Below are positions 22,101-31,815 of a stretch of DNA of 31,815 nucleotides, piece after piece. The stretch lies in the NCBI GenBank assembly GCA_000708835.1, contig DF237750.1, forward strand, positions 1 to 31,815. Direction: 5' to 3'. This DNA comes from Klebsormidium nitens. Lineage: Eukaryota > Streptophyta > Klebsormidiophyceae > Klebsormidiales > Klebsormidiaceae. The translations under genes were made by a program, and so were the position numbers. The notes under the pieces were generated by a model. The model did no database searches, was not told where the DNA came from, and saw only the letters and a program-made list of their open reading frames with translations. Position 1 is the stretch's first letter; every line of letters begins with the position of its first letter.

Positions 22101-24886
22101 CAATGCTGCATCAGCGCCGACAGCAGCGACCCCAGAGTCGTGTCCTGGAGTTCTGCGAGACTGCTGGGAGTGGGGGCCGGGGGGGACTGGGGATTGGGAC
22201 CCCCCCACTGGGAAGCGTGCTCTGCTGCATACTTAGCGGCGGCGGCAGGGCCGTTGCGGTCGAAGCGGACCTTGTCTTTCCACCAGGCGCGGAGGTTCTC
22301 GGAGGCGCCCCCCACGGGCTTGCCTTTCTCGGGGATGATGCCGTACACAAACCCTTGCGCCTTGTAGACCTCCATCATCTGTGGGGGGGAGGTGAGGAGT
22401 GTGTGTGAGAAGCAGGGGAAATGAGTGAAATTTTTTGAGGCAATGACTAGTAAACAAGAGCAAGCTTTGCTCTTTGTAGACCTCCATCATGTGAGGGGGG
22501 GGAGAATGAAACCACGTCTGAGAAGCAGGGGTAATGGGTGAAAGTGAATATGTAACCTTGATAAATAAACAAGTAAGCCTTGCGCCTTTGTAGACCTCCA
22601 TAATGTGAGATCGGGGCACAGAAGAGCACGTGTGAGAAGCAGGGGTATTTTGGGGAGGAGAATCTGCACCCTTGATACATGAAGCCTTGCGCATTATAGG
22701 ACTCCATCATTTGAGAGGAGGGAAGGGGAGATGGAGAGCATGTGTGAGAAGCAGGGCCAATGTCTGACAAAGAATGCACCATTGATAAGTAGACCAGCAC
22801 AAGATGCCTTTGAGTGGTCCAGAACAGCTGCTGGGACGAAAGGCGCAATGCTGTTCCCCAGGGAATCGGAGTTTGGGGGACGATGATGTGACATGTTTGT
22901 ACAAAGACAAGGCTCAAAGGGAAAAGCCTGGCTTGATTCTGCTGACTTGCATGGAATCTCTTTTGGCATGGCGCAGCATGGTCAGATCTGCTGGCTCCTG
23001 CATATATTTGTCATTAATGCTACCTCACTGCAGGCAACGTAAGCTTATGTGTACTCCTGGGGGGCTTGACATGGACGACAATGGATGCAGACCTTGCAGC
23101 AGATATTCCTCATACCTTGCAGATATTCTTCAAGCAAAGGAAGAAGAAGGGGGAAACCTCATTACAACAGTCAAAAATCTGGTCCTGGGCATGCAGGGAA
23201 GGCGTGAGCAAGTAATGATTGTTTGCCAGGTCAACCAGAGTTGGACCTTGTCAGCAGCATCATGTCCTTCCTTGTTTGAGGGGCAAACCTATATCCAAAG
23301 GCCCCCCTTGAACATATCGAATATGATGAGTTGTTTGAGTGAAGCTTCTCCAAAAAGGATAAAGAAATCACACATAGGCCCAAGGATATTGACCGAGAGG
23401 GTTAACCATTATCATCGCTGCCTGAGAGCCAGAGGAACAAACATCTTGATCGAATTTCAAAAATGGAGGAGAAAATGACCTGAAAATGAAACAAGAGGCC
23501 TCAGTCCAACCAGAATAACCTACAAACATATTTCAAGAGAATATGCATTAACGAGAGAGGTGAGAGAGATAGAGATAGAGGTAAGAGTGATAGAGTCCTG
23601 TCATCTCTTCTAATTAGTAGACATGATAGGATAAAGGTTTTGGAGAAAAGATTTAAGGAGACAAGAGTTCCTCGATGCTAGGATGTAGTACTAGAAAGGG
23701 GAGAGGACATCTACTTCGATCAGGATCTGAGACGGGAAAATGAGTCCAAGAGACAGGTCAGGTCTATCCAGGAAGTTGTGTTGCCTGGCATGCAAGGTGA
23801 AGGTCAAAGAGCAGCAAACCAGAGGCAAGACCTTGAGTCTTTCCGGAAAAGCCGTCCATTACAAGGACTCCATCTCAAAAGCTGGCAATCCACATTTAAC
23901 AGCGATTAAGGTGGACACTTGCAAGACTAGAAGAGATTGCTTGTTCACAGACATATGGATGAGAAATGGCTGGAAATCAAGCATGGAACTACCGTGACTG
24001 TCTCGAAAGAAACCAAGCTCAGACAGGCATGCCTGGCCCCAAGGGACAGGTTGCATACGCTAAGATACAGCGCAAGAAGGGGACAAATCAATTGAGCAAG
24101 TGGGGGAATCCTTCAGATGCTAGTGCTATTAGACTACTCAATGTAGAAAAGTCTGAGATAATCCACCTTCCAATAATTTCTGGTGTGCTGAACCTTAACT
24201 GCACTTCAGAAGGTTGAGAAACACGAACGTGTTTGGATCCGGGACAAACTCTTCAAAAAACTTTACAATCTGGGGAATACTCAAAAAGCCAGAATGCGGA
24301 TCCCCCTCTGGAAAATATTTGGAATAAAATGTTTGAACTTCTGTCACTAGCTCAAATTGTCCTCATCCGCAAGTACTCCCCCAAGCAGATTCGTTCTCCT
24401 TCAGATTCTGAAGGACCCTGAATTTCAACCTGAGCATGTAGGGTACTTAGGAATCTCACTGATTAGAGTGTCTTTTCTTGAGATGCTGAAGTAATTAAAC
24501 ATGCCAGCAAACGATGCTGAAGTAGCTTGAATTCTCACCTTGAGCATGTACTTCAGTATCTCATCGTGCGCCCGCGACATCTGCTTCCTGCGCGCCTGCT
24601 CCTGCGACTGCTTCTGCTGGGGCTTCTCGTCGGCTCCCTCCTTGCGCCTCAGCCTCTCTTTGAGCCGCCGCAGCTTCCACATGTCTCGCCACATCCGCCG
24701 CTCCAACCCCTCCACATCCACCTCGTCATCGCTGACCTCGTCGTCCTGAAGGCTAGCATCCAGCATGTCTGCGATATCCACTGTGCTCTGCTCGCCGCAC
24801 TGCTCCCCAACGTTTGCAGCCAGAGACTTCAGCCACTCCCCTTCAAGAGTACTCGCGCGACGCTTCACGTCTTGCCCTTGAGCCAT
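19189..24886 (-). CDS. EIN3: EIN3/EIL ethylene-response transcription factor
   Basis: Three exons: 24886-24539, 22378-21978 and 20596-19189, giving 718 residues, junctions GT-AG and in phase. EIN3 proteins bind promoters of ethylene-responsive genes in the nucleus at the end of the ethylene pathway. Residues 48-73 are acidic and lead into [19 protein letters not shown]. Then come [64 protein letters not shown], and [20 protein letters not shown] across the second junction. [17 protein letters not shown] completes the DNA-binding region. The later [13 protein letters not shown] with NAHQASCAF matches the family's conserved Cys/His segment. The C-terminal half is Gly/Pro/His-rich and low in conservation. 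Length is close to the usual 550-720. Codons run through G or C homopolymers of 7-10 bases. Both introns contain exon-echo arrays. Confidence 0.95.
20540..21215 (-). repeat. Exon-echo array C: copies of EIN3 last-exon start in intron 2
   Basis: The real exon border is at 20596. Four diverged copies follow in the upstream intron, with borders near 20723, 20897, 21022 and 21208. Minus-strand readings are [40 protein letters not shown] and [17 protein letters not shown], against [18 protein letters not shown] in the exon. The first and third copies keep CTGCAG followed by GAAR in the same phase as the real acceptor. Intronic GGTCGGG(T/C)TAGGTCAG words are repeated with them. Confidence 0.9.
22330..22760 (-). 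repeat. Exon-echo array D: copies of EIN3 exon 2 start in intron 1
   Basis: The real border is at 22378, with copies at 22490, 22604 and 22710, a regular spacing of 112, 114 and 106 bases. Minus-strand readings are [21 protein letters not shown] and [14 protein letters not shown], against [14 protein letters not shown] in the exon. Each unit also repeats the pyrimidine tract CCTGCTTCTCACAC (minus strand). The real acceptor CCACAG is replaced by CTCAC, CTCAC and CTCAA, so all three copies lack the AG. Confidence 0.95.
22804..24530 (+). other. Long unique part of EIN3 intron 1 with an antisense open frame
   Basis: About 1.7 kb of intron lies upstream of array D. A plus-strand frame from ATG at 22804 to a stop at 23478 (224 residues) includes [19 protein letters not shown] and a basic C-terminus, but I recognise no family. 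Further down, unconnected plus-strand pieces such as [17 protein letters not shown] (about 23970-24020) look protein-like yet are broken by stops. A purine-rich GAGATA-type simple repeat lies near 23550-23595. The stretch could be a decayed inserted element or chance reading frames. No terminal repeats were found. Confidence 0.2.
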
Positions 24887-26179
24887 CTTTACACGAGAAC
24901 CTTTCAGGAATCAGGAGGGTTGCTTTTGTGGAGACAAGAAAACACTCTACCTAAACTAACAAATGCCCTGGGTTCAAAGGTAGTCCTGTTCAATTGCTTG
25001 ATGTTTATATACCCCTGATCGCTTGCTATACACCTGAAAACCCTCCTAACGACTTGTAGTCCCTGCACCAGCCAAACACCCTTCTAACAAACCCCCCTGC
25101 AAAACCCCCAGCACTGGTGCAGGCTCAAGCAATCATCCTGCTGGGGTTGGATCCAAGCTAACAGCCAGGGCTTTACTAAAAGGCAGCCGTCTCCACGACT
25201 TGTTCTCCAGAATCCATTCGAGCGGAGAGCTAGAAGAAGTTGGACTGGTCCCAGAAACCATGGCAGCTGCACCAAGTTACACACAGCAACGACACACACA
25301 CGCCATGCTTGTATATAACAGGTTGGTTGCTTTTTGATGGATGTCAAATGTGGGGCACAGAAAATCCTGCACAAGCTCACGAGACAGGAGTTTCGACAGT
25401 TGCTGGAGGATTAGCAACAGCAGATTTCTTCAAATGCAGCTGAAAAGCTCTCGAAGGGACTCCTTCCTTATCTTTTTGGTCCCTGGATCGTTCTTGCCAC
25501 CACGCAGGGCCAGCAAACCGCTGGCCTGCAGGCAGCACCCCGCGAGCTAGCGCCACCCTCATCCATCTGGCAGCGCCGCCATTATAGAATGCTCCGCATA
25601 CGTTTAGCACGAAGCCAGGTTCGATGAATCAAGCAAGGAGTGTGAATTCTGGAGCGTCTGGGCGACATGATGACTCCGGTGCGGACGGCGCAGCCAATGA
25701 TCTGGCGTATGCTGACGTCGTCAAGTGATCGGCGTGCTGCGGACTTCTGGACCGTGCTTTTCGGCCTAAAAGTTCGTGATGCACGTCCGCAAGAGCACTC
25801 CCTTCGAGTCGATCACGTTGACCAGTGTGAGTCCATGTGAGTCGTGACTCCCTTGCAGTCTGCGCAGATCAGGCAAGAGGCACAGAACTTGTGAACTCCT
25901 ATCGAAATTCCGGTTCCCCTCCGGTTCACAGGTTCACAAGTGTTGGCCGTTATGCACTGAGCCTGGCAGTGGTGGCCCGGGCCCCGGGGCTCAAATTGAA
26001 TCAGAGGGGAAAAGGCTAAAAGGGCCATGAGATTCATGAGATCGCGAGTCCCGTGTCGCGAGTCGGGCACCGCGAAGAGGGTAAGTTCAGACGATGGCCA
26101 TGCAACGGCAGTATGAGTCGACTTCAATCGAGAAAGTCTCTTTCTAGTAAGCAGTGTTCAATAGCATAACAAGGTCATC
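24887..26179. promoter_or_regulatory. EIN3 upstream region and intergenic DNA
   Basis: EIN3 is transcribed leftward from here, so 24887 to about 25100 should hold its 5' untranslated region and promoter. No clear TATA element was identified. Short frames between 25084 and 25610 on both strands lack recognisable content. Near 25825-25855 GTGAGTC recurs, and CCGGTTC and GGTTCACA repeat near 25910-25940. No tRNA or other RNA gene was seen. Confidence 0.35.
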
Positions 26180-26515
26180 TTAATTTGCGAGGTTTCCCAT
26201 TCTAAGAACCCAGGTGATAATCTGCCCTTTGGCGCAGGCTTCCACGAAATACATGTAGGCTTTCAGGTCGAATTCGTTGCAAGCACGGGGTACCATGTAA
26301 ACTTCTGCCATGCTTAAAATTAACGCGGAATGATGTACTTCGCATGCGTAATGATCAACACAACAATTCGAAAGGTCCAAGTGTACATGCATGGTTGTCT
26401 TGGGGCTGTCAAGCTTCAGAACTTTGATCCACTCTGTCTTGATATTATATAGCAGATTGCAAATTCCATAATGGTACTTCTCCTTTTGCTTCTCGGCTGG
26501 CATACAATGAACCAT
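26180..26515 (-). CDS. Hypothetical 111-residue frame behind the kinase-like gene
   Basis: The frame opens with ATG 18 bases after the kinase-like stop codon, on the same strand, and ends at 26180. It contains CCVDHYACEVHHSALILS and EFDLKAYMYFVEACAKGQ. I do not recognise it. A eukaryotic message would not normally translate a second frame so placed. It may therefore be 3' untranslated DNA, a remnant of a longer kinase-like protein interrupted by the stop at 26534, or a separate small gene. The base composition is AT-richer than in the flanking genes. Confidence 0.25.
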   Translation of the reverse strand: MVHCMPAEKQKEKYHYGICNLLYNIKTEWIKVLKLDSPKTTMHVHLDLSNCCVDHYACEVHHSALILSMAEVYMVPRACNEFDLKAYMYFVEACAKGQIITWVLRMGNLAN

Positions 26516-26533
26516 CTTAATGAAAGTGCTCGG

Positions 26534-27172
26534 CTACACAGAGTCTGGCTTGGTTCCGTTCCTGAAACAGTTCCTGAAACCGTTCCTGATAGCCGCTTCT
26601 AATTCGGACATCTCCGTTCGCTTTTCTCTTGCATACTTGATCCGTCGAGCCCGCCCCAAGTCAAGAAAGACGCACTTTCTTCCATTCTGTACAACGATAT
26701 TACAAGCCCTAGCATCTCCATGGATGTACCCCTTCTTGTGAATCTCTTGCAAAGCATTCCGGGCAGCTGCGGCCACTTCCTTTGTGATTTGGGCCTCGTC
26801 GAATCGGCTTCCTTCTACAAACTTCGTGACCAGTAATCTATCCTTCCCCATGTTGACTTTGCCAGCGAATAGCTTCTCTGGTATCACAGACCCTTGCAAC
26901 GACTTAAGTGCTTCTAGACATCGGCTCTCGTTTTCAATCTCCTTCTTCACCCAAACGTCCTTGTCGGCGATGACTAATTTCGCAGCGACTTTCACCCCTT
27001 TTATCCTGCAGCCGATCAATCGCATGTCAGCAATGCGACAACTCAACGACTTGCATATGAAGACCAGGTAAGGACCGACTTTGTGCCATGGCTGGAGGAA
27101 AGAGGTGTCAAACCTGACTTCGGGGTCAACCAAAGAGTACCCCTTCAACAGTAAGAAACCACTAACCCCCAC
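26534..27172 (-). CDS. Protein-kinase-like domain protein, 5' end unresolved
   Basis: A continuous frame of about 210 residues has the marks of the kinase fold. These are VKVAAKLVI with the ATP-binding Lys position, KKEIENESRCLEALK as helix C, LLVTKFVEGS as hinge, HKKGYIHGDARACNIVV as a catalytic loop (HGD with downstream Asn), and VFLDLGRA in place of DFG. The HGD and DLG variants resemble small fungal-type or lipopolysaccharide-kinase-like kinases rather than typical plant receptor kinases. The substrate is unknown. No intron is needed across the domain, unlike the neighbouring genes. The frame upstream of 27172 reaches a stop without an ATG. Initiation at the internal ATG at 27025 would give 163 residues and would retain most of the N-lobe. 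A spliced upstream exon (acceptors at 27114-27115 or 27006-27007) or a 5' truncation is also possible. Confidence 0.6.
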   Translation of the reverse strand: MGVSGFLLLKGYSLVDPEVRFDTSFLQPWHKVGPYLVFICKSLSCRIADMRLIGCRIKGVKVAAKLVIADKDVWVKKEIENESRCLEALKSLQGSVIPEKLFAGKVNMGKDRLLVTKFVEGSRFDEAQITKEVAAAARNALQEIHKKGYIHGDARACNIVVQNGRKCVFLDLGRARRIKYAREKRTEMSELEAAIRNGFRNCFRNGTKPDSV

Positions 27173-27463
27173 AAAGGAATCAAACTCCAGGCTCGTTGTG
27201 TTAAGTCAAAGAACTGTATTAAGCTCAAAGAACTGCCCCAGTCCAAACAGCCAAGAGAATCTTCGGTTGCATTACTTTTTGAAAAGGGGGAGCCAGTGAA
27301 GCAAAAGAATAGTTTTATGTATATCAATACAATGAGACTCTCGATCCTCTTGCCTCAACTCGCGGCCTTCGGATCGGAGAGATAAACACGGCCGTAGCGG
27401 ACTGTAACGAAATTCGTCAAGGATTATGTCGATAACGCTCAATGAATAACCTGCTTGACAATA

Positions 27464-30400
27464 TCAAGACACCACTTTCACCCCATGTCGAGTCGTTACT
27501 AGTAGTGAGACACACCTGCCAATGCGGACCAGTGAGTTACCGTGCACGGCTGGCTCCGTGTCGACGAATTCGCGCAGCAGCTCGTCCCCATTTGTCTCAT
27601 CGCCAGAGGCCCAAACCCCGCTCACTGAAGACGTGGGACCGTTGGAGCTTGAATCGTCTTCAAACCGACTTGCTATAACCCCGTGCTCGAACCCACCTGA
27701 TTGCGTTCCTTCCCTGGCAGACGCCGCCCTTGCTGCGTCCTCCTCTTCGTCCTCCTTCCTCTGCCTCTCGGAGACCAGTCGTTCGTGGACGAGCGCAAAA
27801 ACGACCTGCGCAGAAACCAAGAGCATGAAGCCAAACAGGGAATACCGTTCCGGGAATTTATGGCGAGAACAGAGATGAGCTCGCACCTTCTGTCGACCAA
27901 GTACAAGCTGGCCGAGGAGCTGCCAGAACATCGAAGACGCCCTTGAAGAAACTGCACCGAACCACCAAGAGCCCTCCTGACGAGGGGAAATAAAAGAATC
28001 TGGACTGCTAGGGACATTGCTCTCAATGATCCACCAACTTTACTTGTGGGCCACATCAGCTTCGCACGAGATCAGCTCCATTGACAATAGAGTCGGCGCC
28101 GCCGGACAAGCAAAGAAAACCCGGACGGAGTCCACCGGATCACAAAACAAGCGTCGAATCTCACTGTACGTTCCAAGAAAGCTCGGCTCATCTGAGGCAG
28201 ACCTCTCTATCTGCCCGCAATTGAAGCTTTCGACATGTATCAACTCCGTACTTGTGTAGATGAAAAAGTCCATCGTACGTTCGGCAAGACCTACAAATCT
28301 TTTTGATGAAGTCAAGTCTTACCTCGGCCATGGACGGCTTCGTGTCGCTTGCTGTGACCGGCTCGCCGATGCACACCACCAAATTGTTGGGATCCGAGTT
28401 TCCCAATTCAACCTCCCACAGCACTTTGCGCGTGTACAAGATCCCCGTCTCCAGGCCGTCGTCCACAAGGTGCTGCGCAAGCTCTCCCACTGCGTGCTTG
28501 GCTTCCGCGCTGCGTAAGGAAACGTTACATTCCTAGATAGTATTTGGCGAAATGAGAAACCACTTCTGTGTGATCTCTTGGCTTTTAAAGCTTCTCCTGA
28601 TCCTCGCCCGAAACATAAGATAACCTACCACTTGCATCCTGGATGGGTACAGGCATGCCTCTGATCTGCTTGAGACGAAGCTGACATGAATCTCGAGAAA
28701 TGCAGGGAAACATTGTTGCCACTCTCTCAGATGCTATCTACTCAAAGGCATGTAAGAGCACCGACCACGGTTACAAGTATAACTCGTGGGGCAACATCAC
28801 ACAGCAATAATCCACAAGTTGAATGAGAAGCGAGAGCTTCCGGCTTTGACGAGCGACAAGCAAAGATGCTCTCAGACAAAAAGGTCCTTTCTCAATCATA
28901 AGCTGCTACAACCTTTGCTAGTGACCGGACTGAACAACTTACCTCAATGTGTCCCAATCATGACCGAGACTCAGCTCTCCGCTGGCTACCTTCTCCTCGT
29001 CAAAGCCTTCGGTGAAGACACCATACTCTTTGCCCACAAAATCGAGTAACGATTCGGGCCTGCATGCAAGCGAGTTGTTGATGTTGTGCCAATCTGCACA
29101 AGACCACCGCTGCTTTCAGGCGTTCGGCTCAAAAAACAGCCTCAGTCGGTTCGACTTGATTGACCTGTGTCTGTGGCAGAACACAACAAAACGACAATTC
29201 AGGAAGCAGGCCCAAAATTGCAATTCTGGAGGAGAAGCCGCTGCTCAAAACAGCGTTCTTTCTGGGGACAAGGAAAGCAGTAGCTTATGGTTGGCATCCT
29301 TCCAAGAGTGCGCGACATAGAAAGAATGATGCAGCCTTCTTTGTAAAAAGGAAAAGCACACTAACACTTCAAGGCACGAGCAAATGACAAGAAGCACTGA
29401 ATCGTCGACACGACAGGCGTGATTTACGAGGCTCCACAACTCAGCAAAGCCGAAGTCACGAACAAAAATAGAAGTTCCGTGTCAGTTTTTTCGCCTCACC
29501 AGACTGATCAGAAAGGCACGCTTACTTTGGGTCATACGCGCCGTCGTCATTCCACGCTCGAAGGAGCATATTGTCTGGCCGATCCCACTTTGAACCGTTG
29601 GTCCCACTGCGATGCCAGATACGACTAAGCCTTTCCGTGGCCGCCTTCGAATGCTTCAGGGGGTTTGGCAGAATAGCGTACTGCCCAAAGTATAGTCAGA
29701 AAATTGACGTAACACCTGTGGATGGTGGAGCGGCACATCAGCATGCTTGCCTCAATCAAGATATGCAAACACCCCCTAATAACAAAGAACACAGAGAACA
29801 AAACGGCTAATGCAATGGTTTCAAGCTTTTGGGACACTAGAAATCACAGGACTCCAAGTGGTGAGACTACTTAAAGCGAACTGTTGCAAAGGTGGAAACG
29901 TAGCAAAACGATGTGCAAGCTTGAAAGAGACGCTGAAGATGAGGAAGATGTGAGCATTACACTCTCAATACATAATCACTTTTCTGCGGACCGCATTTGC
30001 ACAGGAAAATACAAGAGATCCCTCAGTCCATGAAACAGACAAAGATTGTAAGGTCATGTTCAATTAGGAAATGATTTGGGTGCAGGCATATGCGATGCTC
30101 GAACTTACGAAGTTGACGACGTCAAAGACGGTGAGCTGCATGTCGTCGTTCGAGATGGCCTCGGACTGGATGGGCGTCGGCCTTGGAAAGTAGGAAGGTA
30201 ACAGCATCGGACACGACTCGATCTTTGACAGGTCCATCATCACGCCAGCTTTGAAGGCACCCGAAAGAACTCTCGCTACCGTTCTGTAAGGAGAATAAAG
30301 AGGATTCACCGACCAACAAAGTATCCTTCTTATTTCCGGGAGTCCAAAACAACACGACCTTAGTGGTGCTTTCCCAGCAGATTTACCCCCTATCTTTACA

Positions 30401-31512
30401 CGGTTGGTTTATTTCAAATTTGACAGCTTGTTCTAGAATCAGATTGAGCACAAAGTCTCGAAAGGTCCGGCACTCCTTTTTTCAGGTGAAATTGTGATTG
30501 CGAAGCTTGCGTTTGTTCAAACCTCCTTGAGGTGCTATTTGATGCTTCTTAGTCAGGTAACACCCCGAGAGGGCAGAAGGGCCATAGTCTCCCTTATGAG
30601 CAGCTCAACCAAAAGTAGACTCCAGTCCACCACAAGCTATTCACGAATGCCAGAAGCATCCTCAAGGGACCCCCCAAAATGAGAGCAGCAGAGTCAAGTT
30701 TTGCCAGCGCAAGATCACCGTGCTTACAAGCGGCGCACTTGGTTAGGGGCAGCACCACCGACGACCATCATCGCGTCGCCCAACGGTTCTGCAAGACGTG
30801 TTTTGAAGTCCACCGGGGGCCCGTCTGCATAGATGAGTAGGTACACTAATTATCAGCAGCCTTGTGAGCAACAGACAAACATGGAATCAAGACAACGGTC
30901 ACAGCGACCAGATGGCAGAACCTTTGTAAGGTTTGTCTGGGGGCTTGGGGCTCACAAAGTTCCCAAAAGTACAACCGTTGAATTCTCAAGGTGCCCTCTT
31001 TTAAGAGGCTTCCAAATTCAATTGCGTTCTAGGGACAACAACTTTGCTCACATGGAGGAGTCACCAGGGCTGATAGCGATTGGCTGACATGAAGATTGGC
31101 TCAGATGCCTTTTTGGACACAATTACAAACTCGCCCTGACGCCGATTGAGAGTGCTGATAACACAGTGAACTGCCCTTCACACAACCAACCCATTTGGAG
31201 AAATAACAATCCTTTTCAATCATAACATTCCTTCCCCACCAGGTCATTATAAACCTCTAATTTGCCACCTGATTGGGTCACTTTTGCACCGTGCTTTCTC
31301 ACAGCCTTCTTATCTAAGAGACCGGTGGCGGGACTGACGGACTGCAATACTATCCCCATCACCTTGCAGGACCAAATCATTCAGAACTTTGTGAGGCTAT
31401 TGTACGTACCTGGGAGGACAGTGCTGCCATGCACCAACAGCTCTTGGTCCCGCTGTCGCTTCCCGTTGGAGAGTACAGCCTCTTCCTGTTTTCTCTTTTC
31501 ATGCTTTTCCAT
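27464..31512 (-). CDS. Seven-exon gene of unknown function
   Basis: Predicted exons: 31512-31410, 30824-30728, 30283-30109, 29680-29526, 29059-28943, 28509-28323 and 27805-27464, giving 391 residues. I recognise no family. The model rests on seven successive GT-AG exons that all keep phase, with no stop across the joins. The N-terminus MEKHEKRKQEEAVLSNGKRQR is basic and could be a nuclear signal. The middle contains SYFPRPTPIQSEAISNDDMQ, KWDRPDNMLLRAWNDDGAYD and LDFVGKEYGVFTEGFDEE, then HLVDDGLETGILYTRKVLWE and NNLVVCIGEPVTAS. The last exon has a charged, probably helical run, ERLVSERQRKEDEEEDAARAA. The last exon could instead lose an in-frame stretch of about 80 bases near 27630-27710. No signal peptide or strong membrane segment is seen. 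Confidence 0.6.
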
Positions 31513-31815
31513 GGTGAAGCACTTGCGAGAAACTCAGGGGTGCGTAGCCTGACCGCTCTAGGTCCTTGGAACCAAGCCCAATGTTCTGCAGCGGTCTACA
31601 ATGACACCAGTCGCAACAAACTGCCGATGCTGCTTTATGCTAATCTTGCCTGGGTGCCTGATGGTTTAGGTAAACATGCAAGGAGAAATGTTACTTGGGA
31701 CACCTCAGAGACTTTTTGCATTGCACCCTGCATGCGTTCTTAGAACTGTACCAGCTTGCAGATCTCAATTGGAAGGGCCTACCAAATAGAGTTCGGCATT
31801 ATCTGAACGGTCCAG
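31513..31815. other. Upstream edge of the unknown seven-exon gene
   Basis: This is the probable 5' untranslated region and promoter of the leftward gene starting at 31512, cut by the window edge. I see no convincing TATA element and no other gene. Confidence 0.3.

Noticed and set aside
22233-22694. Minus-strand frame of 153 residues spanning array D
   Set aside because: It is made of echo copies (VYKG, VYKE pieces) joined across intron sequence.

Overview
The window is nuclear DNA from a plant-lineage (streptophyte) eukaryote. Genes are split by GT-AG introns of about 70 to 2,200 bases, base composition is near half GC, and one gene is an EIN3/EIL ethylene-response transcription factor, a family confined to land plants and charophyte algae. 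The moderate introns, the early-diverging EIN3 and the intronless kinase-like gene fit a charophyte green alga of the Klebsormidium type. That genus assignment is inference. All exon borders were placed by eye from splice consensus, reading phase and family conservation.

Layout. 1-1994: gene-free, with a TA-flanked MITE-like element (155-482) and a probable fold-back element (893-1076). 1995-3740 (+): small START/SRPBCC-type protein resembling plant DUF220, four exons. 3741-5735: no gene seen; palindromes and CATGCA-rich DNA. 5736-12068 (-): membralin (TMEM259 family), seven exons, an ER membrane protein linked to ER-associated degradation in animals. 12069-13388: divergent promoter region. 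13389-18032 (+): VPS9-domain protein (Rab5-type guanine nucleotide exchange factor), seven exons, one intron of GC-AG type. 18033-19188: convergent spacer. 19189-24886 (-): EIN3, three exons. 24887-26179: no gene seen. 26180-27172 (-): a protein-kinase-like reading frame with a short unrecognised frame behind it. 27464-31512 (-): seven-exon gene of unknown function.

The genes do not form an operon or an obvious pathway. Membralin (ER quality control), the VPS9 protein (endosomal traffic) and EIN3 (ethylene output in the nucleus) are ordinary neighbours in a eukaryotic genome.

The striking feature is structural. In four introns of two unrelated genes (membralin introns 5 and 6, EIN3 introns 1 and 2), the 3' end of the intron plus roughly the first 40-60 bases of the next exon is repeated two to four times in tandem inside the intron, just upstream of the real exon. 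The copies still translate into recognisable fragments of the real protein. They carry stops, frame changes or, in most copies, a destroyed acceptor AG; three keep a plausible CAG acceptor in the correct phase. I call these 'exon-echo' arrays. They could be a source of intron growth and of decoy or alternative splice acceptors.
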